A stretch of 64,000 bases of DNA from Asterias amurensis (lineage: Eukaryota > Echinodermata > Asteroidea > Forcipulatida > Asteriidae): contig NC_092666.1 in the NCBI RefSeq assembly GCF_032118995.1, positions 13,528,501 through 13,592,500 of the forward strand, in the 5' to 3' direction. The notes beneath the pieces are model-generated. The model was not told the DNA's origin and did no database searches. It saw only the letters and a list, made by a program, of their open reading frames with translations. The position numbers were made by a program, and so were the translations under genes. This document shows, in pieces, positions 43,961 through 55,321 of this stretch (the stretch's first letter is position 1; each line of letters begins with the position of its first letter).

Positions 43961-44474
43961 AGGAATTCAACAGTGTAAAACTAGATTTTCAAACGGATAC
44001 AGAAGTATAGACCCATCATCCACCCACTTTACAAAATTGTTAACGTAAGAAACAAAACAACATCAAAATATGCACAAAATTATGACAGCTTCCCTAAACA
44101 CTCAGGTAAGAGATTTTGAGTGGCAGGTTAGACTTGATCTCAAGTCTGAAACAGTACAGTTTTTGTTTGCATCCGATAATAAACACACACAGTGATTTGT
44201 TTGTTTATTTAGATGATCTTCCAAACAAGGGAACTGAGCAAACTCCAACAAGGGGATATAAACACCAAGCTGGCAACAGCCATGTCTCTCTCATACAAAC
44301 ATTGTCTTAACGTCTATGATTATGAATTTTACACAAATCAAGAAATTGTGATCCAGTAACTGGACGACAATACTTATTTCAGTCATTGTGAAATCAGCAG
44401 TTAGCTTGAGGATTCGCACCAACAACCTTGTGATTGCATGTCCTTCAGTCACAAAGTGATTTGGGGGGAGGGCC

Positions 44475-47400
44475 TTAGCGTTTCGACCCCTTCCTTCCAG
44501 TGGGCGTGGTCGACTTGACACCAGGGCGGGAACTTTTATTGGATGCATCTTTCTTCCCATGTTTCCTCCTTGAGCCCTTGGCACTCCCAGAACCGGAGTG
44601 TTCCTTTGTGGAAAGACGTGCTGGGGAGAAAAAAAAGGAACGCAATTACTTAAAGGAACAAAATGTCTTTAGGGTGTCATGGCTGAGTTGTTTAGCACCT
44701 TGACTTCAAGTTCTTGTGGTTGAGTCATCAGAGTGTGGGTTTAATACCCGATCCCTTTGTCTTTGAGCAAGATGCTTTACTATAACTGCTTCTCTTCACC
44801 CAGGAGTATAAATTCGTACATGCGAGGGTAGAGGTTAATATTATTTTTGATAAGCCTTTGGAGTGCCATGGCGGCCCAGTGCTGTATATACTCCCTAGAA
44901 AGCGGATAAATATTACATGAATGTTATTGACCCAATGACCAGGGCACCAATGTAAAGCATTTTTATCTGATTATTTCTAATAATGTGCTATTGTTGAACT
45001 AGTTTTCTAACACTTAAAGGCAGTGGACACAATTGGTAATTCGTCATTTATCTTCATAATTATCATTAGCATCAAACCTTAATTGGTAACAAGTAATGGG
45101 AAGCTGTTGATAGTATAAAACATTGTGAGAAACAGCTCCCTCTGAAGTGACGTAGTTTTCGAGAAATAAGTAATTTTCCAAGAATTTGACTTCGAGACCT
45201 CAGATTTAGAATTTTAGGTCTTGAAATCAACCATCTAAATGCACACAACTTCGTGTGACAAGTTTTTTGTGTTTTTTCATTATTATTTCGCAACTTCAAC
45301 GACCAATGGAGCTCAAATTTTCACAGGTTTGTTATTGTATGTATATGTTGAGATACACTAAGTAAGAAGACTGGTCTTTGACAATTACCAATAGTGTCCA
45401 GTGTCTTTAAAGCCATTGGACCCTTTCGGTTCAGAAAAAAAAATAAAAGTTCACAGATTTACAAATAACTTACAGGGTTTACAGAAGGCAATGGTGAAAG
45501 ACTTCTCTTGAAATATTATTCCATGAAATGCTTTACTTTTTGAGAAAACAGCAAAACAATATAAATTCTCGTTAACGAGAATTACGGATATATTTCAAAC
45601 ACATGTAATGACACGGCGAAACGCGCGGAAACAAGGGTGGGTTTTTCCGTTGTTTTCTCCCGACTCCGATGACCGATTGAGCCTAAATTTTCACAGGTTT
45701 GTTATTTGATATAGAAGTTGTGGTACACAAAGTGTGGGCCTTGGACAACGCTGTTTACCGAAAGGGTCCAATGGCTTTAAGCACACCACAACTCTGGTGT
45801 TTCTGATCAGCAGAGTGGTTCCAGTCCTGGTCGTGGTGCTTGTGTCCTAGAGCAAAAGATGTTTACCGTAATTGTTTTGTCCTTCGGATTAGTGGACATT
45901 AAGCCATAGGTTCCGTGCACAATGAACCGATCCGGCCTGTCAATCAAACTGTGCGCGTTCACCCATTTGACCAATCACAGCAATGATTGTGGTCGGACAA
46001 ACTCGGTCATGCGTGCGCGTATATTTGGCACGCGCGGCTGAATCGTGCAGAATGTCATTGGGAGTGCTCGTACACGTGTCTTGCTCACGTGCGCGGTAGG
46101 TGGAGCTTAGTGGAAAGCCGGAACGGTCCATAACAAACAAAGAACTAAGAAGAAAGATCTTACCCAAAAAGGCTGCATCAATTGCTTGGATGTCGTTTAA
46201 CAGTGGAATGTAGTGGGGTTTCTGGCTGCCTTCGTTTTCTACATTGAGAAAGAAAAAAAAATCAACGATGAACTGGTAAGACATGGGTTGATATAGACCA
46301 TGTGAACTTTGTTTACAATAAGTGTGACCTTGTACATTGTTTGAGTATTCTGGCAGGCACAATACTGCACAGGTCATTAGGGAAAGTTTACATTTTGTGT
46401 CATAATTTCCACATATAGACATACATCCAAGAATTATGAAAGTAAAAGCTGGACAAGTTTTGCGATTTGCCCCCTTTCATCATATCAAAAGTTGATAAGA
46501 ATTAGACAGTGCAAGATTTTATTATTTGTTTCATTAGGCTGTGTACAAATCGTGCCTGCAGGAAGTCTAGGCTTGGTGGCTCTTTTGTAAACAAGTGATG
46601 TCACAGGTCACAACGTCTATACATGTAGTTCAAAGCACCAAAGAAGAAACTCAATTTAACCCTAACTTCGTTATGTTGTTTAGGTTTTTTTGTTTTTTTT
46701 TGCATCATGTTCTAATCCACAGCAGGTCAGCACTTTAAACTCAGTAGTTTCCCATGTCCTGTGAAAAAACACAGGCAAATTACTTGGGGTGGGGGTCGTT
46801 GCTTTGCTAGTTGAACATCTGCTCTAGCAAAACAAAGGTCATGGGTTCAAATTCTAGCAAAGCAAAGGTTGTGGGTTTGAATCCCACCCAAGTGATTTGC
46901 CTGTGGGTTTTTGTTTCACAATTCCAAGTTTTTGAAACCGGGTTTATCTGTGGTGGGGCCTTTGCACAGAATTTGGCAAACCAAAATTGTTTGTTAATTC
47001 CCTTAACAGGTTCGGGAAAGTACAGAGACAGTGCTTAATTCACGTTGGTGCAAAGGTAAAGATAAGTTAAAGTCACCTGGAAATAGAGTTTTTTTGTTTT
47101 TTTTCAAACATAAGAGTATACGCTTATGAACAATAAAAAAAAAAAATTTTTAGTAATCGTTTGTCCTGTTTTCTATGTTTAAAAAATAGATAAAGTTGGT
47201 TGGGGGTCTGACTCCGCCTACCCCTTTGTGACGTCAATCGAGGCACCACAATTTGACATGAAGAGAAAAGTTATTCTAAAACATGACGCCATCCTAACAA
47301 CTTTTCCAGAGTGGGAAGTCAAAGAAGGTACCTAAAAGATGTGACAAACCCAAAGGAGCGTATGCCAAACAGGACAAAATTTGGGTAACTTTGAACTTTG

Positions 47401-49858
47401 AGGGCATGTTTTTAGCTTGCGATTCATCGTATCGTGCAGGGTAATCCGAGTGGACCGTCCGCACAGCAGCCATAGTGCGTGCAGTCTGCTCCGGGACTGT
47501 AGTTCTGTATGTAGGCATCATACCGATCAGGTACCCAGGTGTAGTGTATGGGGGCAGACTACACATTTTCTCTTCAAACATCGCGCCTCGATTGACGTCA
47601 CGAACAGCGCCCTCTCGGGTCGGGGCCTACTCTTAAATTTGTAAATAAAATGAGAACTAATTTTTGAGAACCTTAGTTAACTGTTTATTCACATTCCACT
47701 CATCAAAACACATATCTTAGTGACAAAAGCTTTATTTTGACAAAATACCACTTCCAGGTGATTTTAATACACATCGGTGAAAGGTTAAAAACAATTTCAT
47801 AACCCTAACTTCCCCAAAGTGATTTCCTTTGTATGCCCTAGTCTGATTTCAAGGCTCAACTTACTTTCGACTCGTACAAGTACGAGGGTTTCCCGCTCTT
47901 TCAGCACCTCATTTGCATATCGTAGTGGAGCCTCCCAGAGATGTTTCACATTCCCTTCATTGTCTGACAGGTCAACGTCCACTGCAACAAAACAAAAAAT
48001 TAACATTCATTATGACAAAAATTAATATTCATTATGACAAAAATTAATATTCATTTTGACAACATGGAAACCTTTAAACCTTTTTCAGTCCAGTGATTTT
48101 TGGGACTTGATTACGGCGTTGCGCATACTAGATAAAATAATACTGAATAAAATAATACAAAATTAAAATAAAATATATTAAATTTCTATACTCTCATCTA
48201 CTCCTGGGTGAAGAGGAGCAATTTATGGTTAAATGTCTAGCTCAAGGACACAAGCATCTTGGCCAGGATATGAGCCCCAACTTTAATGACTCAGATACCC
48301 TTGTCCGAGTCTGATGCGCTAGAGCGCTAAGCCATAACATTATACAATTGTTGCACGCTGTGACGGGGTCCATGGCGTTTTGTACACCCGAGGGGGGAAA
48401 TGGCACCCGAGGCGAAGCCGAGGGTGTCATTTTCCCCCGAGGGTGTACAAAACCCATGGACCCCAATCACAGCGTGCAACAATTGTTTTGTTATACCTTG
48501 GTAACATTAATGTTCCTCTTCTCAAAGTTCTGTTGTTATCTTCAAACATTATTACGACGGAGTATTCATTGTTTAATAAGCAGACCAACAAGAAACAATT
48601 CCTGACTGTTCCCTCGAACCCACGGGTGTTTCGTCGTATACAGCGCTGGGCTGGAAATCGACCAACACTGGGAGCGATCAAGATGATGTACACCGGTGTA
48701 CATCACTTTTCATGTAACCCGACCCCCGAGCCATGTAACATGCGTTTTTGTTGCACGTCACATGATTGGTTCTAGACCAATCAAACTTCACAGTTTGTTA
48801 CCGAGGTATAACAAGATTATTTGCAGTCTTACCATCTTCTGCACAATTGCATCTCTGCTTTATGTTCTCAAGAAGCAGCAAGGTCCGGCAGTTTGGGTTA
48901 AACAATGCTTCCTCCTTCTCTGAAATCGGACAGAAAGGGAAAAAAAAAAAAAAAATCAAAAAAATTGTTTTTTTTGCCGGCAGAAGGTAATAATCAAAAG
49001 CTGTTAAGCAGAAAATGGTGCGTATAGCAAATTTCTTGAGTGGGGTACCAGTTCAAACAATGTTATTTTATGAATTTTGGGCGGTAGCCTATTTCTGTTT
49101 AGCAACATTTTTCTGCGCTAAGCAGGTTTTTGTGCATGACAGACGTCTCCTTCATCAGGTCGAAATCCTCTACAAGATACTACATGGCCAAATAAATATA
49201 ACAATTCCTCCAAACATCATCCTAGAGAACAGACGATCAAGCCGACACAACCAGACAAATCAACATAGCCACACCTACAGGCAACCATTCGCCAGAGTTG
49301 ACTGCTACCTCTACAGCCCTTTCCCAAGAGCTGTTAGGATTTGGAACAGGCTACCAGTGGCTGCAGTCACTGCAACCAATCTGAACGGGTTCCAAAGAGA
49401 AGCACTGCCAGCTATAAGAAAGATGGAGCTACCAATCCCTCTTAGGACAAATTGACATTATCACCACCTTATAAGCACTATCTTGAAAGCACAAGCACAG
49501 AGCGCAAATGGAAATTGCAACCCACCCTCTCCAGGACAGCAGCAATGCTTATGGGAGAGTACAACAATGCAAGATGCAAGATGCAAGGTGCTTACAGAGT
49601 CCAGGTTGTTTGGCCAAATACTGAGCATTGCTGAATCTTAATTCTCAATTCCTTTGGGAGTGAACAGCATCGAATGAAAAGTTTCTGTGGCCACTCAAAT
49701 ACTTTCAAAACAAAGTAGGATCTTGTAATTTATTACTATTAATTATATAGTTATTAATTGTTTACACTATTTTTATTTCAAATATAATTACAACAATTGT
49801 AAAAATGAAAGTATACATCACAATAAAACTTACCTCCGAATCGCACTGTTATAAACAT
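44475..49858 (-). CDS. CXorf65-like: CXorf65-like protein (149 aa), 5 coding exons
   Basis: Exons in order: 49834-49858, 48833-48919, 47865-47981, 46164-46238, 44475-44620, with GT/AG borders and agreeing phases. The product starts MFITVRFGEKEEALFNPNC, then TLLLLENIKQRCNC and VDVDLSDNEGNVKHLWEAPL, then YANEVLKERETLVLVRVEKN and HYIPLLND, and ends in a Lys/Ser-rich tail with GSRRKHGKKD and GRKGSKR. The order MFI...G, F..NC..L.LL, .IDL.DE.G..K.L, a Y-x-V-x-V-x-x-E strand, PLL and a basic tail matches human CXorf65 as I recall it (183 residues). Its function is unknown to me; the N-terminal half looks like a small beta-grasp-type fold, which is a guess. The introns carry a SINE, a captured-sequence family D element and palindromes. 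Confidence 0.8.
44676..44900 (+). repeat. tRNA-derived SINE
   Basis: Head with TGGCTGAGTTGTTTAGCACC (A box) and GTGGGTTTAATACCCGATCC (B box), then the body CACCCAGGAGTATAAATTCG. A reverse relative lies at 48190-48340. Intronic in the CXorf65-like gene. Confidence 0.7.
45014..45411. mobile_element. Family A element (copy 12)
   Basis: TTAAAGGCAGTGGACACAAT to AATAGTGTCCAGTGTCTTTA, in the last intron of the CXorf65-like gene. The right end directly abuts a family B element with no spacer. Confidence 0.8.
45408..45781. mobile_element. Family B element (copy 5)
   Basis: TTTAAAGCCATTGGACCCTT to AAGGGTCCAATGGCTTTAAG, joined head to tail with family A copy 12. It has the central TCTCGTTAACGAGA palindrome. 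Confidence 0.8.
46783..47066 (+). repeat. tRNA-derived SINE with a duplicated B box
   Basis: Two B-box-like words (ATGGGTTCAAATTC at 46850 and GTGGGTTTGAATCCC at 46870) follow a tRNA-like head with TTGCTAGTTGAACATCTGC. The body matches that at 1-112. Intronic in the CXorf65-like gene. Confidence 0.65.
47067..47767. mobile_element. Family D TIR element (copy 3) with foreign centre
   Basis: The outer 180 bp on each side match family D (TTAAAGTCACCTGGAAATAG; CCACTTCCAGGTGATTTTAA). The centre, 47245-47584, is unrelated to copies 1 and 2 and replaces their inner arms. Confidence 0.75.
47245..47584 (-). other. Candidate captured sequence inside family D
   Basis: 340 bp of non-family sequence. Its minus strand is open from 47581 to 47294 (95 codons) with a protein-like make-up rich in Pro, Tyr and Thr (for example TTPGYLIGMMPTYRTTVPEQ and HSDYPARYDESQ). 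I do not recognise it. It could be a captured host exon or chance. It lies within an intron on the same strand as the CXorf65-like gene, so a cryptic exon is also possible. Confidence 0.4.
48190..48343 (-). repeat. SINE fragment (reverse)
   Basis: The complement of CACCCAGGAGTA-type body sequence, followed by a tRNA-like head (GCGCTAGCGCATCAGACTCG-like). Same family as 44676-44900. Confidence 0.55.
48345..48487. mobile_element. 143-bp palindromic element
   Basis: CAATTGTTGCACGCTGTGA pairs with TCACAGCGTGCAACAATTG, and TTTGTACACCCGAGGGGG with its complement, around CGAGGCGAAGCCGAGGG. Intronic in the CXorf65-like gene, near its second exon. Confidence 0.8.
48489..48813. mobile_element. TIR element with TTGTTATACCTTGGTAAC ends
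   Basis: TTGTTATACCTTGGTAACA at the left and TGTTACCGAGGTATAACAAG at the right. It directly follows the palindrome at 48345-48487; the two may be parts of one composite element. It stops 19 bp before the second coding exon of the CXorf65-like gene. Confidence 0.6.
49142..49640 (+). mobile_element. LINE C-terminal fragment
   Basis: The frame to 49455 reads RRLLHQVEILYKILHGQINI, then RQPFARVDCYLYSPFPRAVR followed by IWNRLPVAAV: the C-terminal domain of non-LTR reverse-transcriptase ORFs. It follows a truncated family M end at about 48998-49141. It is in intron 1 of the CXorf65-like gene, antisense. Confidence 0.75.
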
Positions 49859-51020
49859 TGTTCAGGTAGTTGTTCAGAACGGCACGGCACAGAAGCTATA
49901 ACTGCATGAGTTCTTTCGGTTACTGTAAAAACAACTGACAAGAATAGAATAGCTATAGGGTTCACAAAACTGTGCACGAAGATGTCAGAATTTCCCCCAT
50001 GGTTGCGATCGTTTGTGTCCAAACCACAAAAAAAAATCAAGTGGAATTAGAAATACGACGGTCTACGGTAGACTGGAAGACACAATCGAAGTCCACTGTC
50101 ACTGCAGTACTCGTTAAGTTCAACTTACAACTTAATTAATTAAGGCGCATTCTTTTTAAAGTGGTACGTCTATTTCTTTGAATTCCTCCAGCACACCGAC
50201 TCATACACACAGTCGTAGTTGAATGGGTACACATCGAAGCCAAAGAATGCCAAATCCTGTCTGCAACATTTCACTATCGTTGTACATAACTCCTCCATCG
50301 ATCCATAGCCCCAGCGTGGGATGACATTGCAGTACGTAAGTCTGTACACAAAAGCCAGTGCCTGGAAACGGAACACAACTGCACGGGCAAAGGTCACAAA
50401 ACAAAATACCGCGACAGGTGTAATGGGTTGGGTTAAATGGTGAGAGCGCCCTCTATAGGCGAAAGTAGCAATTTACTGGTTTCTTTCTTTCTATTATTTG
50501 GAGTAGAGGTGTAAAATAATGCTGTACATCGGAAATTGTAATGCATCAACTGTAAACACGTTTAATAATTATAAAAGTCTTTATGGATTGTCTTTTCTTT
50601 CCCTTTGCCTTCTTCAAATTTGAGAGGGGGGAATTAAAAAATAGATCTATCTTTTTGAACAAAATTATTTATTACACTCAAAGTTATACTGAAACCACAC
50701 GGACTTGGACTTGATGATTGGGTGGGGGGGGGGGGGAGTAAAATATCATCTATCTTTGTTAACAAAATTATTTATTACTCTCAAAGTTATACTGAAACCA
50801 CATGAACTTGCTATAATTGTCTTGAATAGTTTGGGGCTGATCGAAGACAAATTCACTAGAGTGGGATTTGAATCAACGATCTCCAATTTCACGTGGTCCA
50901 TATCCCGCTCTACTTGCATCGCTGCCAGCGTAGAGGGCGACTGATGAAATATCAGTCACCATTCTGCAATGACCGCAGCTGGACGTCGTGTAGATCCGTC
51001 GCGTGTGAAACCGCGGGAAT
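49859..51020. other. Upstream region of the CXorf65-like gene
   Basis: 50170-50397 (minus) is open for 75 codons with a cysteine-rich reading, but there is no splice or family support, so I do not call a gene. 50644-50815 holds a two-copy repeat of about 105 bp (ACAAAATTATTTATTAC, TTATACTGAAACCACA). 50855-50985 has a B-box-like GGATTTGAATC of a minus-strand SINE. Confidence 0.4.
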
Positions 51021-51772
51021 TAAAGGAACACGTTGCATTGGATCGGACGAGTTGGTCTATTAAAAGCGTTTGAAACCGTTTGTTATGAAATGCATATGGT
51101 TAGAAAGATGTTTTAAAAGTAGAATATAATGATCCACACAAGTACCACTCGAAATTGCGTGGTTTTCCTTTTACGTCGCAAACTATCACGGTCGGCCATT
51201 TATGGGAGTCAAAATTTTGACTACCATAATGGCCGACCGTGTTAGTCGACAGGGTAAAAGGAAAACCGTGCAATTTCGAGGCATGTTTGTGTGGATCATT
51301 GTATTCTACTTTTACAACATCTTTCTACCCATATGCATTTTATAATAAACGGTTAAAAACGCTTGTCAAAGACCAACTCGACCGATCCAAGGCAACGTGT
51401 TCCTTTAAAGGAACACGTTGCCTTGCATCGGACGAGTTGGTCTATTAAAAGCGTTTGAAACTGTTTGTTATGAAATGCATATGGTTAGAAAGATGTTTTA
51501 AAAGTAGAATATAATGATCCACACAAGTATCACTCGAAATTGCACGGTTTTCCTTTTACGTCGCGAACTATCACGGTCGGCCAATATGGGAGTCAAAATT
51601 TTGACTCCCATAAATGGCCGACCGTGTTAGTCGACAGGGTAAAAAGAAAACCACGCAATTTTGAGGCATGTTTGTGTGGATCATTGTATTCTACTTTTAC
51701 AACATCTTTCTACCCATATGCATTTTATAATAAACGGTTACAAACGCTTGTCAAGGCAACGTGTTCCTTTAA
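51021..51772. mobile_element. Two family C foldbacks joined end to end
   Basis: Copy 4 (51021-51408) and copy 5 (51406-51772) meet at TTCCTTTAAAGGAACACG, sharing only the TTAAA junction. They are highly similar to each other, more so than to other copies, which suggests a tandem duplication or targeted insertion into an element end. Confidence 0.85.
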
Positions 51773-51979
51773 GAATTATTGGGTTTTTTTCTATACCAAC
51801 TATAGGTCACGTGCTCACATGTAAACGTTGGTAGTGCAATCGGTCTATTGGAACCGCGGGAATTTGGAATTGTTGTGAGGCCGACCACGTAGCACCTGGG
51901 CGGCAGCAGACTTCGAGTCCCGGGCTGCTGTGGCATTCGGCAGCAGAGCGCATTGGTTGGGCGGCTCTACGTTACTTTA

Positions 51980-54350
51980 CTTTACTTTATTTCATCTCAA
52001 GGCATAACAGAATACAGTTTATACTTATTATGATTTATGCATGTTTAAATATAAAGATCAGAATAATAACATTTGAATAACACCACCTAGAGATGCAGGG
52101 GACCCACAAAAAGCAAAGCTTGTCGAGTGCGCGTCCCCTGTGAACATAAACAACAATGAAGATACATGATGACAAGAACGATTATAAACAAACAGTACGA
52201 AAGCTAAATAAAATACGTACATACACAAAAATAACGTAACATAATAGTTAGATTAGAGGTGAATTTTAAATGAAAAATGAATGAATATGATAATAAGCTA
52301 CGCGAGAGTCACAATACGACAAACAATAACAAATGGGTAAATTTCATGAATTCGAATACTTGCTAAGAAGAATCTGTTTAAATTTGTTTTTAAAGTAGAA
52401 ATAGATAACGATTTTTTTGTTGTATTGTCTAGGGAGTTCCACAATTTTGGCCCTTCAAATTTAACACTTTTTTTGGCCAGAGCTGTCCGTACAATTGGTA
52501 AATGAAATTCGGAGGCCTGTCGAGTTAAATATCCATGAAAGTCCCTATTTCTGTTAAACATGGACGAAATGCAGTTCGGTGGATCATTTTTTGTTAACTG
52601 AAACATGAAGATAGCGAGTTGGAAATTGTATATGTCGTTTGCCTTGAGTGTGTTATCTAGTAGAAAAAGCGGGTCGGAGTGAGCTAGATAGCTGCTATGA
52701 TTTATAATTCTTAGGGCCTTTTTTTGGAGTAAAACTAGTCGAGTCATTGATCTTTGAATACAGTTTCCCCAAGCTAAGATTCCGTAATTAATATATGACA
52801 ATATTAAAGTATTGTACAGGGATAAAAGGATATATTTAGGTATATAAAACTTGAGCCTGTTGATAACACCAATGTTTCTAGAAAGAATTTTACATATATA
52901 ATCGATGTGGTTGTTCCAGGTTAAATTATTATCAATATATAAACCAAGAAATTTAGTGCAATCTGTTACAGTAACCTTGTTGTTATCGATGAAAACATCC
53001 CTTGGTAATGAACGTAAAGAATTAGTAAACAACATACACTTAGTTTTTTTTGACATTTAACGAAAGTTTGTTTGCTTTTATCCAGTCTGATATCAGAACA
53101 AGGTCAATATTAACAACGTCAATCAAATCATTAATATTTTTGTTACTATAGAATAAATTTGAATCATCGGCAAATAAGATACAAGACAAACGAATATTTT
53201 TAGCCAGATTAGGGCCTATGTTTGCAAAGAAATTATTAAAACTTTCGGGTATAATTTGGGGGTCATCAGTTAAATTTCCATTAACAGTGATGTCAGGAAT
53301 TTTCGTAGAAGGGAATTTTTATTAATAACCCGGTTTATTATTTTCCAAGTATTCTTAATATTTGCTTTTTCTTTTTCAAATTGAAAGCAATAATACTTCT
53401 TCTTAGCTGTTCGTAAAACACTGGTTAGAATATTTTTCATTAATATAGTTCGCATGATTTATTTCATTACGTTTAGAAAGGAATTTATGATACAGTCTAT
53501 TTTTAAGTTGTATTGATTTCAGGAGGGATAGTGTTACCCAGGGAGATTTAGGATTGGCTTTGTTTTTCTTTTTATTTCTAAGTGGGACATTTTTGTCGTG
53601 ATGTTCATTAAATATATTCGTAAAATTGTTAAAAGCAATATTAGGATCTAGGGTATTAAATACAGGGGACCAGTCGGCTAAATTCAAATCACATGTTAAG
53701 TTCTCTAAATTATCCTTAGTATAACAACGAGAGCTGACATTCTTAGTGATCTTAGGGTGAGCATTGATCATTGGTATCGAAGTTAAAATAGGAAAATGGT
53801 CAGTAATATCTGCAGTTAATATAACAGAGTCTGGTATGGGTAGAATGCTAGTGTAAATATTATCAATTAAAGTTGCCGAATGACGGGTTACCCTTGTGGG
53901 TTTATCTATAAGTGGAATAAAGGAGTATGAAAACATAGTATCAAGAAAATTCTGTGCAGTGGTATTATCATCATAATTTAGAAGATTAATATTTAGATCT
54001 CCAGAGAGAATACAATGTTTATTTTCATTAGAAATGCAGGTAGTTATATTATCGAAGTGGTACATAAAATCATTATATGAAACTTGTGGAGGTTTGTATA
54101 AGACACCAATTATCACGTTTTTTGATGACGTTTGTCTCAATTCAATAAACAGTGATTCAATTGAGTTATTGGAATAGTTGAGATCCTGACGGATATTATA
54201 CTGAATGTCATTCAGCACATAAATGGCAACGCCACCACCAATTTTATCAATTCTGTTATTGGTAATTAATTTATAACCAGGTAACGAAAACATAGTGGAA
54301 TTGTCATCTTTCGTTCCCCTTGATGGATCAAGAGAATGATGACCATAGCC
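51980..54350 (-). mobile_element. Internally deleted non-LTR retrotransposon (APE-type LINE)
   Basis: Minus strand. 54350-53403 encodes an apurinic-type endonuclease domain: NRIDKIGGGVAIYV, VIIGVLYKPPQVSY, HCILSGDLNINLL and ILTADITDHFPILT. 53455-53210 continues with the linker up to FFANIGPNLAKN. The next frame resumes at ILFADDSNLFYSN (the FADD motif of the reverse transcriptase) and CTKFLGLYIDNNLTWNNH, ending near 52298 with PKLWNSLDNTTKKS. The reverse-transcriptase segment before FADD is missing, as is the 5' part. The 3' untranslated region runs to about 51980 and ends in ATAAAGTAAAGTAAAG. Non-autonomous; family within the Jockey/CR1 group not decided. Confidence 0.85.
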
Positions 54351-54354
54351 TCAA

Positions 54355-54705
54355 CTCAACAGTTGGTAAGCGTATCGTTTGGTATCTTGAGCTAACAGTC
54401 TCCTGACGATGACTAGAGCAAGCTAGTCGAAACGTTGAGACCAATTCAGAACTGACTCCGCGGCAGTACAGTTATAACGATCCTATAAGCTAAAGTAGTA
54501 GTCCAGTCTAATTTCTATACCATCCGCCATGGTAATAGTTAAAAAGCAGGACAGTTCTTTTCAGAACTGATAAGTCTCCCGAACCTCCGATTATCTACTC
54601 CACGGCAGTAGAACAAGCAAGACAGTTCCCTAAGAACAACTGTACCTGGCAAGTAGATACACACATGGTGTTACCGCAAACCAAATATACATTGAGCTAA
54701 CAAAC
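54355..54705 (+). mobile_element. Penelope-like terminal fragment with one hammerhead
   Basis: Contains the hammerhead at 54398-54441, then AACTGACTCCGCGGCAGTAC, GGACAGTTCTTTTCAGAACT, GACAGTTCCCTAAGAACAAC, CCTGGCAAGTAGATACACAC and ATGGTGTTACCGCAAAC. The same blocks in the same order occur at 27126-27650 (reverse), and parts at 26259-26367 and 62560-62772. No protein-coding part is present. Confidence 0.65.
54398..54441 (+). ncRNA. Hammerhead ribozyme motif (well preserved)
   Basis: GUCUC, CUGACGA, U, GACUAG-AGCAAG-CUAGUC, GAAA, CGUU, GAGAC. Stem I five pairs, stem II six pairs, core fits CUGANGA...GAAA. Stem III is only AC/GU and palindromic, as described for Penelope-type hammerheads, which may act as dimers. 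Predicted cleavage lies just before GAGAC. Confidence 0.75.
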
Positions 54706-55122
54706 TATGAACTGAGAGGAGTATTCGTACCGTTATTTTACTGTACCGTATAAGTTTTGAAAAGTGTGGCACACGGAATACACAGTTGTCACAATTTATT
54801 ACTCACGGCGGCAGGGTGGAGGCTGAGAAATTTCTAATGCGTACTAAGAGTTACAAAATTGTTTGTCAGTTTAAATGTTGCAGCGGCAACCCCAGGGTGA
54901 GTGTGCGTGTTATTGGTCATACCCGAGTGATCGCGTTCAAAAGCTATAATGACCGGCTTTCAATTATTCCAGTACCTTACTTTCAAAATAAAGGACTTTC
55001 GGGCTTTGCTTTCTTAAAGAATGTATAGGCCTACTATATAATAGCTCGCAATGCTATACAATGCCCGCGTCGACTTTGGCACTGTTTAAACCACATGTAG
55101 GTGCCTATTTCTACTTCCATGC

Positions 55123-55321
55123 TTAAAGGAACACGTTGCCTTGGATCGGACGAGTTGGTCTATAAAAAGCATTTGTAACCGTTTGTTATAAAATGCATAT
55201 GGTTGGAAAGATGTTTTAAAAGTAGAATATAATGATCCACACAAACTTGCCTCTAAATTACATGGTTTTCCTTTTACATTTGACTCCCATAAATGGCCAA
55301 CCGTGTTAGTCGACGACATAT
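55123..55321. mobile_element. Family C foldback, truncated by the satellite
   Basis: The left arm AAAGGAACACGTTGCCTTGG is complete. The element stops after CCGTGTTAGTCGACGACAT, where satellite sequence starts. 54706-55122 before it holds nothing recognisable. Confidence 0.7.

Noticed and set aside
45940-46422. 160-codon minus-strand frame
   Set aside because: It only runs through a true 75-bp exon (46164-46238) of the CXorf65-like gene into its introns; the rest shows no protein-like pattern.
50170-50397. 75-codon minus-strand frame upstream of the CXorf65-like gene
   Set aside because: No family match that I recognise, no splice context, and a length expected by chance.
51830-51975. tRNA-like stretch with GACTTCGAGTCCCGG
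   Set aside because: Resembles a B box but no A box at the right distance and no cloverleaf; at most an old SINE piece.
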